Assembly (NCBI GenBank): GCA_005792865.1
Contig: SXQR01000220.1
Location: forward strand, 1 to 7,775
DNA: 7,775 bases
Direction of reading: 5' to 3'
DNA from: Flavobacterium sp.
GTDB lineage: Bacteria; Bacteroidota; Bacteroidia; Flavobacteriales; Flavobacteriaceae
Part shown: piece by piece, positions 6,208 through 7,775 of the stretch
How positions within the stretch are numbered: position 1 is the stretch's first letter
How the letters are laid out: every line of letters starts with the position of its first letter
Translations under genes and position numbers: made by a program
The notes under the pieces: model-generated
Told to the model about the DNA's origin: nothing
The model's database searches: none
The model's input: only the letters and a program-made list of their open reading frames with translations

Positions 6208-7270
6208 TGCGCAAAAGGTAAAGTGCCAGAATACCGAACACGACATTGGGAATCCATACCGCGATGATGGGCGGGAACGAAGATTTCTCGGCCAGCGTGC
6301 CAAAGATCTTGTCGAAGAAGATGAACGAGAAAGCCAGCAGGATCCCGATGGCGAGGTTCATCCCCATGCCGCCGCGCCGTTTCATGGCAGAGACCGCCAC
6401 CGCAATGATCGTCAGGATAAATGCCGACACGGGTATACTGTATTTTTTGTAAAGTACCACCAGGTAGGTGTTGATGTTCGCATTTCCGCGGCTCCGCTCC
6501 TTTTCGATGAACTTGTTGAGCTCGCCCAGGGTAAGGGTCTCGGCAACATACACAACCGGCGTCAGGTCTTCCATGTCAAACCTGAAGATCGTGTCCTGCC
6601 GGTCGCCCTGGATGAGTTTGTCGCCAAGCTCGCCCACCTTGCGCTTGGTGTAATTGAACATGGTATAACTGCTGTCCCGCGGGTTGTACTTGAGCCTTCC
6701 GGCGGTGATCTTGTAATCCAGCCTGTCCTTCCTAAATCGCTCATAAGTGAAGTTGAACGCGACCTTGGTGCCCTGGTTGAAGTTCTGGACGTAGATGAAT
6801 TCGTTGGGGCTGATCTGCCTGAAAACGTTCGTATTGTCCCGTGCCTCCTTGTTTTTGTTGAGGTACATGTACCGAAAACTGTTGAAGCCCTCGCTCGCCT
6901 TGGGAACGATAAAAAAACCCATCAACAGCGCAAAAAGCGACACGATCGTGGCGCCGATCAGGTATGGGCGCAAAAACCGCGTAAAGGAGATCCCCGAACT
7001 CAGGATCGCGATGATCTCTGTGTTGTTGGCCAGTTTGGACGTAAACCAGATTACCGACAAAAAAAGGAATATCGGGAACAGCAGGTTGGCAAAATAGATC
7101 GTGAAATCCAGGTAATACTGTGCAATTTCAAGAAAAGGCACCTTGTTCTCGAGCATCCGGTTTACCTTCTCGGAAACGTCGATCACGATCCCTATGGGAA
7201 TGAACATCAAAAGCATCACGACAAAAGTCGCGAGGTAGCGTTTGAGGATGTATTTGTCGATGATCTTCAA
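6194..7270 (-). CDS. LptF/LptG-family permease (YjgP/YjgQ), LPS export
   Basis: 358 aa, the usual length. LptF and LptG form the membrane part of the LptB2FG ABC transporter, which extracts lipopolysaccharide from the inner membrane and passes it to the periplasmic bridge. I cannot tell F from G; the match to flavobacterial LptF/G permeases is strong. Visible are helices at about 12-30, 56-77 and 103-123, a large periplasmic region (about 124-270, the beta-jellyroll domain), then helices at 278-296, 303-320 and 334-354. FTSKLANNTEIIAILSSGIS (76-95) is the cytoplasmic coupling-helix region that contacts LptB. The start is TTG at 7270 (reads MKIIDKYILKRYL); no ATG is in frame between it and the upstream stop at 7325-7327, and the first internal ATG (Met19) would cut the first helix. 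Its 3' end overlaps the EamA gene by 14 bp. Confidence 0.93.
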   Translation of the reverse strand: MKIIDKYILKRYLATFVVMLLMFIPIGIVIDVSEKVNRMLENKVPFLEIAQYYLDFTIYFANLLFPIFLFLSVIWFTSKLANNTEIIAILSSGISFTRFLRPYLIGATIVSLFALLMGFFIVPKASEGFNSFRYMYLNKNKEARDNTNVFRQISPNEFIYVQNFNQGTKVAFNFTYERFRKDRLDYKITAGRLKYNPRDSSYTMFNYTKRKVGELGDKLIQGDRQDTIFRFDMEDLTPVVYVAETLTLGELNKFIEKERSRGNANINTYLVVLYKKYSIPVSAFILTIIAVAVSAMKRRGGMGMNLAIGILLAFSFIFFDKIFGTLAEKSSFPPIIAVWIPNVVFGILALYLLRNAKR

Positions 7271-7278
7271 AGGATGGA

Positions 7279-7447
7279 TTTGAAAATTTAAAGATTTGAA
7301 AATTTGAAGATTATCATATAAGTATCATTTGTACTTGAATATTGAACCTCGTTGCCAAAATTCATAATTTATTTTGTCAATTTGAACGTATTAGCAAAAT
7401 TTTGACTCGTCCTCATTTTTAAATTGGCACATTTTCAAATTTTCAAA
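7279..7447. repeat. Inverted array of 8-bp units (TTTGAAAA type) flanking an AT-rich spacer
   Basis: The left arm (7279-7310) is four octamers on the plus strand: TTTGAAAA, TTTAAAGA, TTTGAAAA, TTTGAAGA. The right arm (7416-7447) reads on the minus strand in the same phase as TTTGAAAA twice, then TGTGCCAA and TTTAAAAA. The best perfect stem is 15 bp: ATTTGAAAATTTGAA (7294-7308) with its complement at 7434-7448. TGTGCCAA is a circular permutation of CAATGTGC, the unit of the array before accA, so the two arrays look like one family. The 105-bp spacer (7311-7415) is AT-rich; I find no TAnnTTTG box on the minus strand and no T-tracted GC hairpin. The array begins 8 bp upstream of the permease TTG start and ends 4 bp before the tgt stop codon. 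Confidence 0.7.
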
Positions 7448-7451
7448 TTTT

Positions 7452-7775
7452 CTATAACCGCTCCCCCATTTTCCTTACCATCTCATCCTTCCAGGATTTG
7501 AAATCTCCCGCTAAGATATGTTTTCTGGCCTCGCGTACCAACCACATGTAAAAACCCAGGTTGTGGATCGTGGCGATCTGCTTGCCCAGGTATTCGTTCG
7601 CGGCAAAGAGGTGGCGCAGGTAAGCTTTTGAATATTCGGTATCGACCCAGGTGTGACCCATGGGGTCGATGGGCGAGAAATCGTCTTCCCACTTGCGGTT
7701 TTTGATGTTGATGATCCCCTCGGCGGTAAAGAGCATCCCGTTGCGGGCGTTGCGCGTGGGCATCACGCAGTCAAA
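7452..7775 (-). CDS. tgt: Queuine tRNA-ribosyltransferase (tRNA-guanine transglycosylase), C-terminal part
   Basis: The last 107 codons; the gene begins beyond the right edge. Tgt exchanges guanine-34 of GUN anticodons for the queuosine precursor preQ1 in bacteria. The visible part opens with FDCVMPTRNARNG, whose Asp (second visible residue) corresponds to the catalytic nucleophile (Asp264 in E. coli). YSKAYLRHL and IATIHNLGFY follow, both family-typical, and then the terminal helix. The spacing from the nucleophile to the first zinc-ligand position (38 residues) and from there to the ligand His of IHN (31 residues) equals that in E. coli, so the alignment needs no gap. However, the CxCxxC cysteines are replaced by Gly, Thr and Asp; only the His remains. 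tgt is the first gene of the leftward block and is followed by the LptF/G-family gene after 181 bp. Confidence 0.95.
   Translation of the reverse strand, partial: FDCVMPTRNARNGMLFTAEGIINIKNRKWEDDFSPIDPMGHTWVDTEYSKAYLRHLFAANEYLGKQIATIHNLGFYMWLVREARKHILAGDFKSWKDEMVRKMGERL

Noticed and set aside
7320..7336. Hairpin AAGTA-TCATTTG-TACTT as a terminator after tgt
   Set aside because: A 5-bp AT-rich stem with no following T-run on the minus strand; too weak to claim.
1..7775. Mobile element, prophage, CRISPR array, defence system, riboswitch or tRNA
   Set aside because: I looked on both strands and found no transposase, integrase, spaced direct-repeat array or tRNA-like fold; the gene set is housekeeping.

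Overview
The window looks like a piece of the core chromosome of a Flavobacteriaceae bacterium (phylum Bacteroidota), probably Flavobacterium or a close relative. The basis is protein character: the AccA, DnaB, Tgt and LptF/G-family sequences read as flavobacterial forms. A Bacteroidota-type promoter box (TAnnTTTG) lies before accA, and Shine-Dalgarno sequences are absent. The coding DNA is GC-rich for that family, while the gaps between genes are strongly AT-rich.

Layout, left to right. (1) The last 62 codons of a plus-strand gene with a coiled-coil C-terminus, possibly the tail of an S74/tail-fibre-type surface protein. Its stop codon directly abuts the stop codon of the next gene. (2) A minus-strand secreted protein of 418 aa, of the kind usually labelled 'asparagine synthetase B' in flavobacterial genomes, although it shows none of that enzyme's hallmarks. 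(3) Divergent from it, a plus-strand YihY/BrkB-family inner-membrane protein. (4) Convergent with that, a minus-strand block running from right to left: tgt (partial), an LptF/LptG-family permease, an EamA/DMT transporter, accA and dnaB.

The block mixes housekeeping functions: tRNA queuosine modification (Tgt), LPS export (LptF/G family), small-molecule export (EamA), the first committed step of fatty-acid synthesis (AccA) and replication-fork unwinding (DnaB). The permease and the EamA gene overlap by 14 bp and are almost certainly co-translated. accA has its own promoter, and a strong intrinsic terminator separates it from dnaB.

I see no mobile element, CRISPR array, defence island, RNA gene or obviously new multi-gene system. 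The points worth a second look are subtle: a DnaB C-terminus that ends in the same residues as the SSB protein-interaction tip; a Tgt whose three zinc-ligand cysteines are all replaced; two intergenic regions built from inverted arrays of degenerate 8-bp units, one carrying part of the accA promoter and one ending next to a TTG start codon; and a terminator whose T-tract also encodes the lysine tail of the convergent gene.
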